Shown here: one piece after another, positions 22,961 to 36,000 of the stretch | Numbering within the stretch: position 1 is the stretch's first letter | Layout of the letters: each line of letters begins with the position of its first letter | NCBI GenBank assembly: GCA_027625915.1 | Contig: JANTQA010000036.1 | Coordinates: forward strand, 8,019,001-8,083,000 | Direction of reading: 5' to 3' | Length of the DNA stretch: 64,000 bases | Source of the DNA: Anaeramoeba flamelloides | Lineage: Eukaryota; Metamonada; Anaeramoebidae | The notes under the pieces: model-generated | The model's input: the letters and a program-made list of their open reading frames with translations, nothing else | What the model was told of the DNA's origin: nothing | Databases searched by the model: none | Program-made: the position numbers and the translations under genes

Positions 22961-23966
22961 TCCAAAGTTTATAAATTGCTATGGAAACTTAATATAAAAG
23001 AAATTTGAGACCTATGTAAAGAATATTTCCTGAACCATATGACCAAAAATGAAATAAGGAAAGATCTCAAATACAATTATTTTAGGATCATAAAATCTAC
23101 TGAAATCACCAAAAAGCCAAAAACTATAAACATTTTTTTTATCTATTTTTTGATTTTTCATTTTTTTTATTCATTCTTTGGTCTGGATTATTCCTTTTTT
23201 TTCTTTTGATCAACTCTTTGTTTAAATTTTTTTTTTAGAAAATTAAATAAAGTTTTGTAGAAATTCAAGATACTAACATTTATTCAAATTTGAATTAGAA
23301 TCTATGAATTGAGTCTCTCAAATATATTTTTATTACCAGAGAAATTGTTTATTACAGACTAAATCCTTGACAATAAATCCAAACATTAATAAATTATTTA
23401 CAGTTTGTATGTAAACTCAATTAAAAAATGAATTATCTCAGTTTGAAATATAATTCATCTATGAAACCCCAAACAATTGATTATGGTAAAAAAAGAAAAA
23501 ATAAAAAATATAAGAGGAAAACCCAGATGTAAAATACACCCTATTATAATTATATTATAAAATAGGTTAGCGTAAGGGTATGTTTAAAAAGATAAAAAAA
23601 AATTGAAATAAGTTAAAAGCAAGAAAGCCCAAAATTTAAAGTAACTATTTAATTAACAAGGAATTTCTTAGGATTCAGATCTTTTAATAAAAAAAAAAAC
23701 AAAATTAATAATAAGATATTTTAATTCAAAATATTTGGTGAAAATCATTAAAATAAGGAATTAAAAAATAATGTGATTTCCAAGAGAAAAATAAAAAGAA
23801 AGGAAAAGGAAAGAAAAGAAAGGAAAGGAAAGGAAAGAATAAGAAAATTAAAAAAAAAATCAAAAATAAAAAATAAAAATAAAAATAAAATAAAAATTAA
23901 AAAAAAATAAAAAAAAAGTAAATCCCTTCATCTTAAAGAAAAAATGAATAATTGGGATGAAGCATC

Positions 23967-26900
23967 TTAGAACTCCAAATTTAAATTTTCGTTTTCTTCA
24001 TCTTCAACTTCTTTTTCAAGTGTTGAAGAAATTTCTTCTTTAAGAATATCCATATGCTTTTTATAAGCGTTAATTTGACGATCTAAAACGCCAACCTTTT
24101 TTTTCATTGCATTATCTTTATTTTTCAATCTATTGATCATGTTCTTAAATTTATCAGTGCTTGATTGTGATTCTTCAAGAATGTTTTTTAAATTTTCCAA
24201 TTCGTCTTTTAATCTTTGTATTTCGAGTAGCAAATCGTTATTTTCGTTAATTTTGTAATTTAATTTCCTTTTAGCAATTTGGTTTTCTTTGTCCTTCTTC
24301 GTGATATCGTCTTTTAATGAATTGTTTTCGAGTTCAGCGTCTGAAAGTTGTGTTTTGGTTTGTTTCAAATTTCGAATGTTGTTATTTAATAGCCTCTTCG
24401 CATTTTGTAATTGTCTTTCCAGTTCTTCTAATTGCTCTGCTGGGACTAAGAAGTTTTTTTCTTCTTCAAGTTTGCGTATTTTGATTCTTAATTGCTTAAC
24501 AAGGCCCTTTGCCTTCTTGGCCGTGGTATCTTTCTCCAAGTTATCCTCTTCCAATTCTCGGTTTGCTGTTTTTAAGAAGTTTAATTCCTTTTGTAATTTG
24601 TTATTCGATTCACCTAATAATTGCAAATTGTTGTTAAGTTCGTCATTGTCGCCTTCTAAATTATGTATTTTATTCCTCATCGTTTGCCCAACTCGTTTCA
24701 TTAAATTAATTTGAGGATCATTTTTATTGATGGATTCTTCTCGACTTGAAAATTCGCCAAACGCTTGATCTTCTTTGGCCAAAAATTGGTTTGTAAATTG
24801 TGGCTTTTTGGACTCTGTGAAATATTCTGGATAAAAATGTGTAATAATCTCGGTGAAAATTGCAATATCTTTTTCTTCTTCTTCATCTTCCTCATCTTCA
24901 TCATCAAATTGATTTGTATAATTATTCGAGCTTGTCGAATAATTTCTTACTTTCATTAAGACATTTCGTGGAATTGTCGATGTGATTTCTTCCTTTGGAA
25001 GCAATGATACCAGGTTTGTTGTATTCTCAATGATATATGATTTGTAATCTGTTGGCGTTAAGATTCTCTTTAAAGGTTTAATTTTTTGCTTTTCGATGAT
25101 TATTTTGACAATTTCTTGGAATTTTTCGCTTTTTTGTCTTTTTGGTCTCTTTCCAGTAAATTGCTGTTGTAGTTGATCAACTTGCTTTTTTAAGTTGTCA
25201 TAATCTTTTGATCTTTTTTTTAAAAATTCATTTTGGAGTTCGAGCCTTTCGTTTTCTTGTTGTAAGGGTACAATTGCTATTTGTTAACAAAAATAAATTA
25301 CAAGAAAAATCATAAAAAAGAAAAATAGTTTAATAATTATTTTTTAAGAAATGTGCAATTTTAAAGAAAAGATAGTTTCATAAAAATCATTGCAGTGAGA
25401 TTGCAAATAAATAAAACCTCATGATTTTTTTTTTTTTTTTGAACTTTGTTTTTAAAAATCGATTTACTTGGATCAAAATTAAAACAATAATAGCAAAAAA
25501 TTGGATAGATCTTCATATTTTAAATGTAAAAAAAATTTGAAAGTATTGTCTTGTCTTTTATGAATTGTGTTTTGATATTAAATGGTACTGAATTTTATAT
25601 TCCTTGTACATTCATTTTCAAAAAGTGAAAAATAAAAGTTTTATAAAAAATCCATAAAATAGTTTAACAACTTAAATTGATCAGTTTGATGAGTAGTAAA
25701 AGTTTTGAATTGAACTTTTTGGGAATAACTGAAAATTTTCAAACATTTTTTTTTTTTGGTGTTACTCTTGTATAAGAGAATAAAAAATTATTATTAATTT
25801 TTTTTGAATAGTATTTTTTTTTTTTTTCATTTTATATCTAATTAATTAAACATACAAAAATAATATGGTTATATTAATGAATATTAATATTGATTTAAGG
25901 TCTATCTTTATTTTAAGTTCTGTGAGAATAGAAATCCAATGTTGTAAATATAAAAAATGGTTTTAAAGAATAACTGTGAAAGGCAAGCCAAAATATTAGC
26001 AAATTTTAGGTTTTTTTTGGGATTTTATTGAAAATTAAAAAAAAAACAATTGATCCAAGAAACTTTTTCAAATTCGCGAAAACAAAATAAAATTAAAAAG
26101 ATATTTTTTTTTTTTTTTTTTTTTTTATTATTTAAGGAAGGAGTTATTAACCCCTCTTTTTTGCCGTTAGGTTTATTTTTAAATTAAAAAAAAACCGCAG
26201 TTAGGTTTTCTAGAGTTTTCTGTTTATTTGGAAAATCAATAGATTTTCGTTAGTTTTTTTTGAGTTTTCTATTTATTTGGAAAACCTCAAAAAAACCTAG
26301 AACACTTAACAAATAAAACAGAAAACCTCAAGAAAACCGCCATTAGGTTTTTTTTAATTTTAGAAATTAAAAATAACCGGAACTTGAAGACACTTTTCGT
26401 TATCTTTTCTAGTATTTAAAAGAATTGTGGAAAATCTATGATTTTACTCACTTCTTTTGAATTCTGAAAAAGTGCCATTAGACTTTTTTTAATTTTTGTT
26501 TTGATTAGAAAATCAATAGATTTTCGTTAGGTTTTTTTGAGTTTTCTATTTATTCGGAAAATCAATAGATTTTCGTTAGGTTTTTTTTACTTTAGAAATA
26601 AAATAGAAAACCTCAAAAAAACCTAGAACACTTCAGAAACAAAAACAAGAATTAAAAAAACCGCCTTTAGATTTTCCAGAATTCAAAAGAATTGAGTTAA
26701 ATCTTTGTATTTTATTCTATTCTTTTGAATTTTGGAAAACCTAGGTACTTGATGACACTTGACTGGTACTTGACAGCACTTCCCGAATTCCTAAATTTTT
26801 ATTTAGAACTTTTATTAAAGACTCAAAAATAAGTTTATTACACACTTGGTCTAATAAACATGATGAATCTTTTTTTGTAATAATATTAAAAATTTTATTA

Positions 26901-29900
26901 TTTTCAAAAAGATATTTTTTTTACCTTTTACTTCTCTTATGTTCGACTTTATCTGATATGAAAATATATTGTACTCTTGCACTAAATTCTGGAATATTTT
27001 AAAATTAATTGGAAAGCCCAAGATAAGAGTATTTTGATTTCCAAACCTTTTCAAGGTAAATTTCGAATTTGGATTAAAGTAAATATTATTTAAGTATAAA
27101 TGAAAATTTTAGGAAAAAAAAACCTAAATTTTAAGCATAACAAGATTTTTTGATTTTTCCTAATGAAGTGAAAAAAATTTACAGTCCAAACACTTTTTAA
27201 CACACACACTAATTACTCAAATAAGGCACAAAAAAAAAATTTTTTTTTAAGGCACAATTCTTGGATATAATAAGGCACAGAATAATTTTTTTTTTTTTTA
27301 AAATTATTTTTGCAGTTTAAAAAAATAATTGTGCGTTGCTATGAACAATCTTTTTTTGTGAGTTATTGGGTTTTTTTTGTGTGTTATTGCTTTGATTATT
27401 TTGTGTCTTTGATATGAACTTTTATTGTGCGCTAAAAAGTCCTAGGACTGTATATAATGAGAATTTAAATATTAAAAATAATTCACAATCATAGAGATAA
27501 TATTTTGGTTTGTGAATTGAGTAATTTGGCTACTTGTGTTTGAAAAATTGTAATTTTTTTATTTTTTTTTTTTTTTTCAGATACAATATGATAGTTTTCA
27601 GATCCAATACAGAATGAAAAATATTTTTTTTAAAAAATTTTGATTTAATACAATTGTTTATCAATTTTAAAATTTAAATATTTTTTCAATTTAAGCTAAC
27701 ACCATTTTCCAGTTTGATACATTGCTAACAAGAATATTGACCGAAATCGCTGAAAGGCTGCATCATATAGTAGCGCCATTTTGAAGATATTTAAGTCAAT
27801 AACCAAGTTATGAATTCAAATATGTTTCTAAAAACAAATTATCGTTTCTAGGAAAAAATAATAGAAATTAAAAAAAAAAAATTTGAATTTGTTTGATTCA
27901 TCGAAATTAGATAAGGTAGTTTTAAAAAAAGTGTGATGACAAAGTTTTCAATATTGTTCTAAAAATAGGTCTATTGAAGTTTATCAACGGTTTTATACAT
28001 ATTTTTGTAAGCTGTTTCATCACACTTCTTTAAAAATGACTTTAAGTTAACATTTGATTAAAAAAACAGATTTGTAAATCATTAAAAACATAAATCTCGG
28101 GAAGATCTACTGTAAATCTTAACTGAATTACTTTTTAATGAACTAAATCAGATGGATTTCAGAGATGAGATAGTATAATTTTTATAATGTGTCAATTCTT
28201 TTGAATTTCTCAGTAGTGAAAGAAAATTTTTAATTTTCAATTTTTCAGTTTTTTTCCAAGAATGTATTAATTTAAAGAAATAGTTATCCAATAGAGATAC
28301 AGCTGTTTTAAAAAAGTGAAACTTAAAGTTTTAAAAAGTGTTTTTCAAACTGTTTAATAAACTCTTTTTAGAGCAATTAGAGTAGCAGTTTTTAAAACTT
28401 TGAGTAATCGTCTTTTTGAAAACAGCTGTATGAACCCCTTCAAGAATTCAAGATTTTCATTTTGATCTTATAACGTATTTTTGTGAATAATTTTGAGTGT
28501 GTGGATAGATTCTCTAACTAACCTATAAAGCATTTTGTTCTTTTCGTTCTTTTCGTTACTGGTATTTGAATAACAAATGGAAAACAATTTTCACTTCCTT
28601 TCTTTTTTTTTTTTTTTTTTTTTTGAGTATAATAGTTCTCAAAGAAATAGATTTTGATTTGTGTGAACTCTATTTATTTGGTTGGTTCTTTTTTATTATT
28701 GTGATTTTCGAAATTAGAAACCTTATTGAAAGTGAAGATTTCAGAATTGAGGAAAAAGATAATCAGTTGGAATTTTATACCATTTTATTTTTCAAATACT
28801 AGTAATGATAAGCAAAAATAATTTTCTTTGAAATGGTTAGGTTCAGTTAACACACAGATCTTGTCAGAAAAAAACCCGTAGTTGTGTTTAAGTTGAAATT
28901 ATTGTTGATGAATTGACAAAAATTTTTATTTTGGTTTTTTTTGTTTTTTTTTTGTTGGGAACCATGAAAAGGTTAAATTTTAAAAAATAATTGATATTTT
29001 TTCAGAAAATTAATCAAAGAAAGTAAAGCGATCCAATAAGAAGAAGTAACTTCATTTTAAGAATAAAGTAAATAAAAAAAGGGGAAAAAAGATAAAAAAA
29101 AAAATTTTTTTTTTTTTCTTCAAAAAGAAACAAAAAAAAATAAAAATAAAAAAAAAAACAATAATAAAAATTACCTCTTGCCAATAAATGAGAAACATTT
29201 TTGCTATTTTTCGCTTCTTGAATTTTCAAAGGAAGCTTCTTTTCTAAATTATTTTTTTGTTCTTCCAAAATCTCAAATTCACTTTGTTGGTCGTCTAATT
29301 GGTTGGCTAAATTATTGTTTTTTTTTTTTAATTGATCCAAGCTCTTGACAAGATTGATGACTTGAGTCTTTAATCGAGTTGAAGGCGAGTCAATGTCAAG
29401 TGGAAGAGTTGAAGATGTTCTGTATCTTGTGAAGTTAATTGGCTTGCCATTATTGGCTTGATCCACCAATTCGATCATCTCTTGTAAATCTTGTTCTGTT
29501 TCAAGCTTGTCTGAATTAAGCTGGTTGACCCTGTTTCTTAGTTTCTTGTTTTGTTGATCCTTCTGTTGGTTCTCAAGATTTAAATTTTCATTTTCTTCAT
29601 ATAATTGTTCCTTTTCTTGGTTGGCTTTTTGAAGATCTCTTTGTTGGGTATCGGCTAAATCTTTAAACTCTTGGGCTTCTTCTCTTGCATCGTTAAGATC
29701 ATTCTTGGTCTTTTGGATCGTGCTTGTGTATCTTGAGATCGTGGATTTCACTTTGTTCAATTGGTTGTTGCTCTGATTGACCAAATCTTCCGCATTTTCC
29801 TTGTCTTTCCTTAACTGGATCGCTATCTTCTTAAACCTGTTGACTTGGCCCTGTAATTCTTCTTTTTCATCTTCGAAACTGGATTGTTGTTGCTCCATTT

Positions 29901-30048
29901 CCTCTTTGAGTGCCAAAAAGTATTCTTTGTATTTCAGTAATTCAATCATTTTTGAATCTAATTCATTCATAAGCGAATCCTTTTGTCGTTCATCCTTTTC
30001 AATTTGTTTTTTTACATATGGGGAGGACTTTAGTTCATTGAGATTCAT
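23967..30048 (-). CDS. Coiled-coil protein, two exons, about 727 residues
   Basis: Exon 1 is 30048-29175 and exon 2 is 25276-23967. The donor (AGAG|GTAATT) leaves phase 1 and the acceptor (ATAG|CAATTG) restores it, giving LLARAIVPLQQENERLELQN across the join; total coding length is exactly 728 codons including TAA. Exon 1 starts MNLNELKSSPYVKKQIEKDE and is almost continuous heptad-like helix (residues about 15-200), then a short break with TRYRTSSTLPLDIDSPSTRL, then more coil. Exon 2 has a basic patch (GKRPKRQKSEKF), a short globular part (KPLKRILTPTDYKSY, then an acidic DDEDEEDEEEE run and HFYPEYFTESKKPQF), then coil to the end. I recognise no specific family; a cytoskeletal or scaffold role is only what such structure suggests. 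The 3.9-kb intron holds several MITEs. Confidence 0.8.
26190..26830. repeat. Modular CCTAGAACACTT repeat, copy 2
   Basis: Built of the same units as 14040-14400 (GTTAGGTTTTTTTT, AACCTCAAAAAAACCTAGAA, CACTTAACAAATAAAA, ATCAATAGATTTTCG), ending in CCTAGGTACTTGATGACAC and GACAGCACTTCCC, the end module also present at 8400-8510. Units face both ways. Confidence 0.6.
27182..27450. mobile_element. MITE, TAAGGCACA-array type, 269 bp
   Basis: Ends CAGTCC and GGACTG, flanked by TA (27180-27181, 27451-27452). The left arm has TAAGGCACA at 27222, 27248 and 27271 and a degenerate TAACACACA at 27198. The right arm has the inverse motif TTGTG(C/A/T)GTTA or similar at 27329, 27356, 27377, 27401 and 27425. 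Spacing is mostly 21-27 bp. It shares motif and phasing, but not overall sequence, with 48498-48693. Confidence 0.75.
28300..28428. mobile_element. Short TA-flanked MITE with CAGCTG ends, 129 bp
   Basis: CAGCTGTTTTAAAAAAG at the left, CTTTTTGAAAACAGCTG at the right, TA on both sides (28298-28299, 28429-28430). The interior has a second inverted pair (AAGTTTTAAAAAGTG against CAGTTTTTAAAACTTTG). No coding capacity. Confidence 0.65.
28557..28804. mobile_element. TACTGGTATTTGAAT-family MITE, copy 1 (248 bp)
   Basis: Begins TACTGGTATTTGAATAACA and ends TTTTTCAAATACTAGTA. Next to the left terminus is an AATTTTCACTTCC block that also follows the terminus at 30820 and 50201. It is longer than the two 166-bp copies because of a different centre. 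Confidence 0.65.
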
Positions 30049-33000
30049 TTTGTGTAAAATGTAATTTTTCTATTTTTTTGTTTGTGTTTTGATTTTATTT
30101 AAATTTTTTTATATTTGGGAGGTGAGAGAAGGGAAAATATTTAAATGAATAAAGGTTTTATTGAAAAAAAAGAAGACTCTAAAGTTGAAATATTCAAATA
30201 GGTTGTCTCCTATTTCTAAAATAAAAAAAAAAATTAAAATAATTACTTGAGCAAAAATATAAAAAAATAAATCTTGGAACAAAATAATATTACAAGATTC
30301 AAAAAACTCTAGAAAGAAAGGAGTGTATAGTATAAATTTAAAACAGTTAAAAACAAATCTAAATAGGAAATTTCCGTTTCAAACCTAAAAATATCCTTTT
30401 TTCACTTTTTTTTCTCGTAAATTGGCCAAATAAAAGAAACCAAAATTATTAAAGAGTTTTTTAAATAAAAATCGTGTTTCTTTGTTATCGAAGAGAGACC
30501 TTTCCATTCAATCAGTGAAAGAAACCGACAATAAATAAATAAGTAAATATGATATTGGTTTCTTGAAGTTTTATTAATCAAAAAGAAATTCTAGAAATAA
30601 AGGATCAAATTAGAAAATTTATCTCAAAAAATAGAATAAATTTCAAGAAAATTTTTATAATCAAAAAAAAAAACAAAAAATTCAACAAAATTAAGAATAT
30701 TTTGAAAAAATTTCAGCAAATTGCATGAATAATTTAAATTGTACTTAAAAAATCAATGAGTTTACTTTTAAAATTGTTTTAATCCAAGGTATACATTGTT
30801 CAGCAGTGAATTATATAGCTACTGGTATTTGAATCATAAACTCAAAAAAATTTCACTTCATTTCAGTATCCTTTTTACAAACAGATCCACAAATTACAAC
30901 CAATTTCTTTGAGAACTTAATTTAGGAAAGCAAAATTTAGAAAAAGAGTGAAATTTTGAATCGATTAAAAATTCAAATACCAGTATATGAGGACAAGTAA
31001 AATAAAAAACATTGGTTTATATTTTGAAACGCGATTTAATGATTTGCGCTCTTTATTTTGATCACGATCAGAAGAAATAATAAATTTTTGTACAGAATTA
31101 TATAAAAAAATAAGAAAAAAACAATCATATTATATTTACTAATCCACTTGATAAGGGAAATACTAAAATTTTATCTTTTATACAGTATACTTCGAGCTTT
31201 AATTAGATAATTTTGGATAAATTGTAATCATTCAATTTAATCCCTTCATTAAAAATATTCAGGAACTCCTTCTTAGTCATTAAAATTGACTGGAATTGTC
31301 ACTTGAAAAAAAAAAAAAAATTACAAAAATCTAAACATTTCAAATGATATTTAGAATAAAAAGAGGAAAAAAAAATATCTTATTGAAATTTGTACAAATG
31401 TTTTTCAAATCATTTTAAGAATCATACACAATATATTAATTACAGATTCCACAACCATAGAAAAAGAGTATCTTTGATTTTTTTTTTTTCAATTTTTATA
31501 TAAAAAGGGAAAAATTTCATTCCAGTTTAGTTTTTAAAGCATAGGTTTATATTTATTCAGAATTTCGTATTAAACATAAAATATAATATTTCAAAAGAAA
31601 AATAAATGAGACACCGATTAAAAAATTATGATCAAAGTTATCATAATAACTTATGTCAACTGATTTAACCTCTATTTCAATATAAAAACCTGGTTTCTTT
31701 TTTATTGAATGTCTATTTATGAATCGAACCAAGAACCCGATAATAAACAATAAAAAAATATTATATTAATTTTATTAAGTTATATTATTAAAAGAGAAAT
31801 TCTACAAATAAAAGATCAAATACAAAAAATTTTAGCTCAAGAATAGAAACATTTTTAATAAAATATTACTTTTGAAAAAAAAACTAAACTTTTTTTCAAA
31901 AATCGTTCCTAATTCTAAATTGACAGTAAAAATTAAGGAGTTTATATTCAAAGATGATGATAACATGGGTATATACTGTTGGGTAGTGAATTATCTGTTA
32001 TATAGTAACCAGAAGAAGAAAAAAATAAACTAAGTTTTATTTTGAAACTGAATTGTTAAGCTTTGTTTAGAGGGTAAATTTTATCACATTAATATCAATT
32101 TTTTTCGGGTTTTTTTTAACAACTATTTATGTATATTTCTGATTTTTTTTTTATTGATTCAATATATAATAACCATTAAATATATTTGTTTATCCTATGA
32201 TTAATAAATTAATGTGATATGTTTTTAATTGCCTTAATAATAATAATAATACAATATCTAATTTGAAATTTTCAAAAAAAAAAAAAATCTTTACAAAAAT
32301 TATTACAAGAGAAAATCTTTATTCTTTCAAGAAAACAAGAAAATATACAAATACAGAAACAATTGATATTTCAAATATTTTATTCTTTATTTTAATTCAA
32401 ATATGAATAAAAGATAAATTTTAACAAAAAGTATCAACCAAATAAACCGAATTTTCAATCATTTTTTTTTCAAGCCTGAGAATATTCAGCACAATTAAAG
32501 ATGCAAAATGAGATATATATTAAAACTATGATAGACTGGAGAAATAACTAATATCAAAACTCATTTTCCATTCCACCAATTCACCAACAATTAAAATTTT
32601 TTACTATTTGATCTAAACTTTTATGTAAAAAAAAAAAAAAAGTCTAATTTTGGAATTTATTTCAACATTATTTATTTTGCCCAAAATATTGTTTTGTTGT
32701 ATAAACCCCATTAGGAATTACATACAGAATTAACTATTTCAGAGCATTTGAAAAACAATAAATAAATAAAAAAAAAATAAAAAGAAAAAACAAAGGTAAT
32801 AAACAAATAATTTTTTTTTTTTCATTCTAATTATTAATTTAAATTGTGCCTTAATCACCTTTAGAAAATATGTATTTGGTAATTGGTTTTTAAAAACTAC
32901 CTAATTTTCAATCTGAAAATGGATTACTCAATTCTCAGGTTTATTCTATATTACATTCTAGTGATTATGCAAAAGTTCTATTCAAATTTTTATTATTTTT

Positions 33001-33063
33001 TTTCTTATTGGCTAAATGGAATTTGTTCACAAATATGTGATACTTGGCAACTGATTTTGACTT
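30049..33063. other. Intergenic between coiled-coil and Ubl/PH-like genes
   Basis: Apart from the MITE at 30820-30985 nothing was recognised. The 65-residue open frame at 31553-31750 shows no family features. The two flanking genes are both on the minus strand, so this interval holds the promoter of the coiled-coil gene and the 3' end of the next. Confidence 0.4.
30820..30985. mobile_element. TACTGGTATTTGAAT-family MITE, copy 2 (166 bp)
   Basis: Left end TACTGGTATTTGAATCATA, right end AATTCAAATACCAGTA, a near-perfect inverted pair. The inner part of each arm has TTTCACTTCATTT or AGTGAAATTTTG. Same length as copy 3 at 50201-50366. Confidence 0.75.
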
Positions 33064-36000
33064 TTACTTGATCATTTTTTTTTTAAGTTTACGGACAATT
33101 TTCTTTATATGCTTTGTAGGGAGCACTGGTATTATGTTTTGGATGTTTTTTGAATTCTCTTCATTGTCGAAAAGGATAATTATTTTGGAATGGGAGTCTG
33201 TAAAAAACAAACTAAATTCTAAGTGGTTTTCTGGATCTACTTTTAAAAAGGTCCTTTCGATTTTGGAAATTATTCTTTTTTGATCTTCTCTGATGATATT
33301 AATTTTATTTTCAGTTATTTTTATCTTTCCATGAATGAGCACATCACTCGTATTCTCCAAAATCGAAATATTTGTATTTAATTGATATTTTTCATTTTTT
33401 TTCTTTAATTTGTGGGATTTCTTCACTAGTGCGGTAAAATTGGTAATTTTTATCAGGCTTGGGAAGGAAACGCTTAAAACTGCATTATTAATAATAATTC
33501 GTGCCAACTTTTTTTGTGTTGTGTGTCTTTCAAGTTTAACCAGTTCCAATTTGGACACATACGAAATTTGGTCTGTGTTAATTAGTATTTTACCCTTGTT
33601 CGTTATTATTTCCCCCTTGGTGTTTTTTATCGGTGGCTTGCCAATGATTGATATGTCGTATTTTTGTTTCTTGGTAAGTTCCAATTCACACTTCAATAAC
33701 TTTGAAAATTTATTTTTCAAATTTAAATTCGAGAAAATTATAAAAAAGGACAAATTTAATCCTTTGAAATTAATTCTTCCAATATTTGGATATTTATTGC
33801 TCTTTGACAACGAAACATTACTTATGTGGTCCTGGTAATCCCTCCCTCTTGGGTTTTTTAAATAAACGTGGAAATTTTTAATTGATAATGTACCCTTTCC
33901 CAAAAGTTCGGATTCTTTATCATATATATCAACATTAAAATTTTCAATTTCTATTTTATATTTTTCGATCTGATTTTTCAAGTCGTTTTTTGATTTTGGG
34001 ATGGGCTTTGATTTTTCTAGTTTCATTAATTTGATAAATTCTTTCATTTCTCTTTTTTTGAAAAATTTAATTCGATACTCTGTTTCCCCAATTACCAAAA
34101 CTTGTGGTTTTCTTTCATAATAAAATCTACATTTTGTTATGATATTTTTATTCACCCTGTCCCACGCATCAACTATCCTTAATCTCCCATGGCCGATATG
34201 AAGATATACTGTTTTGAGATGACTATTGTACATATCTACAATCGATATTTTGAATAATTTCATTTTTTTTAAATCGTGATCCTTTTCTTCTTGTTGTGGC
34301 TTCTGCCAGAGATGTGCCTTATAGCTATCTTCGCCATCTCCACTATCCTGTTTTTTTGGCAAATTTAATTCTTCTCCTTTTTTCCTGTTAAATTCTATTT
34401 CAATTTTGGTATTTGATCGAAATATTTTGGGACTGCTAGCATTTTCGCATGTCTCAAATACAGAGGAACGATGATTATCTTTCAAATTATTTATTTGGTA
34501 TTTTCTATAATAATAGATTTTATTAAATTTCATACAATCCTTTGCACTTTGAAATTCGATGATCAGATTTTTTTCTTCAAAATTTATTTTTGCTATTTTT
34601 TTTCTTGTTTTGTGGATTTGAAAAATACAGGTATCAATGGGATTTTGTATCATGTTTTTATTCTTATCAATGATTGTTATAGTTGTTGATGAGATATATA
34701 ATTGTGTTTTTGTTGGTGGGTTTTTATTTTTTGATTTTATAAATACAATAAATTTTTTATTATCTCGGTTTTTTCTTTTTTTCTCATTTTCTTTTGTTAT
34801 TATTTTATTTTCTCGTGTTTCATTACTTTCCTCGAAATTTTCTTCTTCCTGTTCTTCGTCATCATCATCATCTTCTTCTTCTTCTTTTTCTTCTTCATAC
34901 ATATTATACATATCCTCACTATCATCGTAGTCGTCATCTTCCAAATTTGTATATATGATTTTGTCATATACCTGATTTGTTTCCTCTTCTTCTTTATCAT
35001 CAGAGATATCATAAATATCATCATCATTAATATCGTCGTCGTTGACATCATCAACATTTGTATATATGATTTTGTCATACAATTCTTCTGTTTCTAGTTG
35101 ATCTTCAAGCTTGTCATCTTCGATATCCGATCCGCTCTCATCAAGTAATAATTCATATTTTAATTTTTCTAATTCCCTTTTTTCATTTTGTAAGATTCTT
35201 TTATTTTCATCTTCTAAATCTATTATTAAAAGTTTGTGTTGTTTGTTTTCCTGTATGTTTTTATTTCTTTTCTTATAATTATCCCCCTCCTTCAGATTAT
35301 TATCCATTTTTTTGTTATTTATATTTACATTTTCCATTTTATTTATTTTATTTATTTTTTCAGAAATTTCCTTTTTATTGTTTCTTTTTGTAAACCTCGG
35401 CAGAGATTCTTCAGAGTTTAAACCATTCTCATTTTTATATTTTAATTTATTGTTTTTGGTTTTTTCCTTAAAAATTTTCTCATTTTGATCTTGAGTCATT
35501 AGTATTTTTTCGCTAAGAATTTTATTTGAAATCGGAAAATCTATCCTCAAATTTGAAACGATATTATTGTTTATCTTTTCTCCCCTTTTTGATCCCTTGT
35601 CTTCATTAATATTAACATTTTCTTGTTCCGATTTTGATAACGAAGATTCTTCAAATACACCCTTTTTTTGGGATTTCGAATTCTTTTTAATTTTAGATCC
35701 ATTAGAATCGTGTGTTTGTGTCGAATTAATTCTTGACTTATATTTGTCCTTTAAAGTTTGCAAATTCGAATTGTTTTGATCTTCGGAATTTGATTCGTTA
35801 TTATATTGATCAATTTCTGAAATCAAGTCAGTATAAGTGTCTAAGATATCAATGTCTGATGACAAAAATGATTTATTTTTGCGACGACAGTGAGTCTTTT
35901 TCATCTGGATTTTTGATACAAATTTATCGTTTTTTAATTGAACAGCATCATAAAAATTTGATCTTATCCTGTATTTTGGGTTCTCTTCAAGTTCTGATTC

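Larger units (their letters stand above)
19041..23966. other. Gene-poor interval with low-complexity DNA
   Basis: No host exon recognised. Contains a GAAA-rich purine tract (about 19465-19690), a faint copy of the LINE fragment (about 20030-20220), a 300-bp dispersed repeat (22650-22960) and an AAGGA/AAGAA tract (23795-23845). The open frames inside the purine tract are repeat artefacts. Confidence 0.5.
25277..29174 (-). other. 3.9-kb intron of the coiled-coil gene
   Basis: GT..AG bounded on the minus strand. Contains the modular CCTAGAACACTT repeat (26190-26830), a TAAGGCACA-array MITE (27182-27450), a CAGCTG-ended element (28300-28428) and a TACTGGTATTTGAAT MITE (28557-28804). No further exon of this gene was needed to keep the frame. 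The Phe-rich extension of the exon-1 open frame to 29014 is intron read-through. Confidence 0.7.

Noticed and set aside
29014-29174. C-terminal extension of the first coiled-coil exon
   Set aside because: Phe/Tyr-rich read-through of the intron after a good GTAATT donor; the phase-matched acceptor at 25277 gives a better product.
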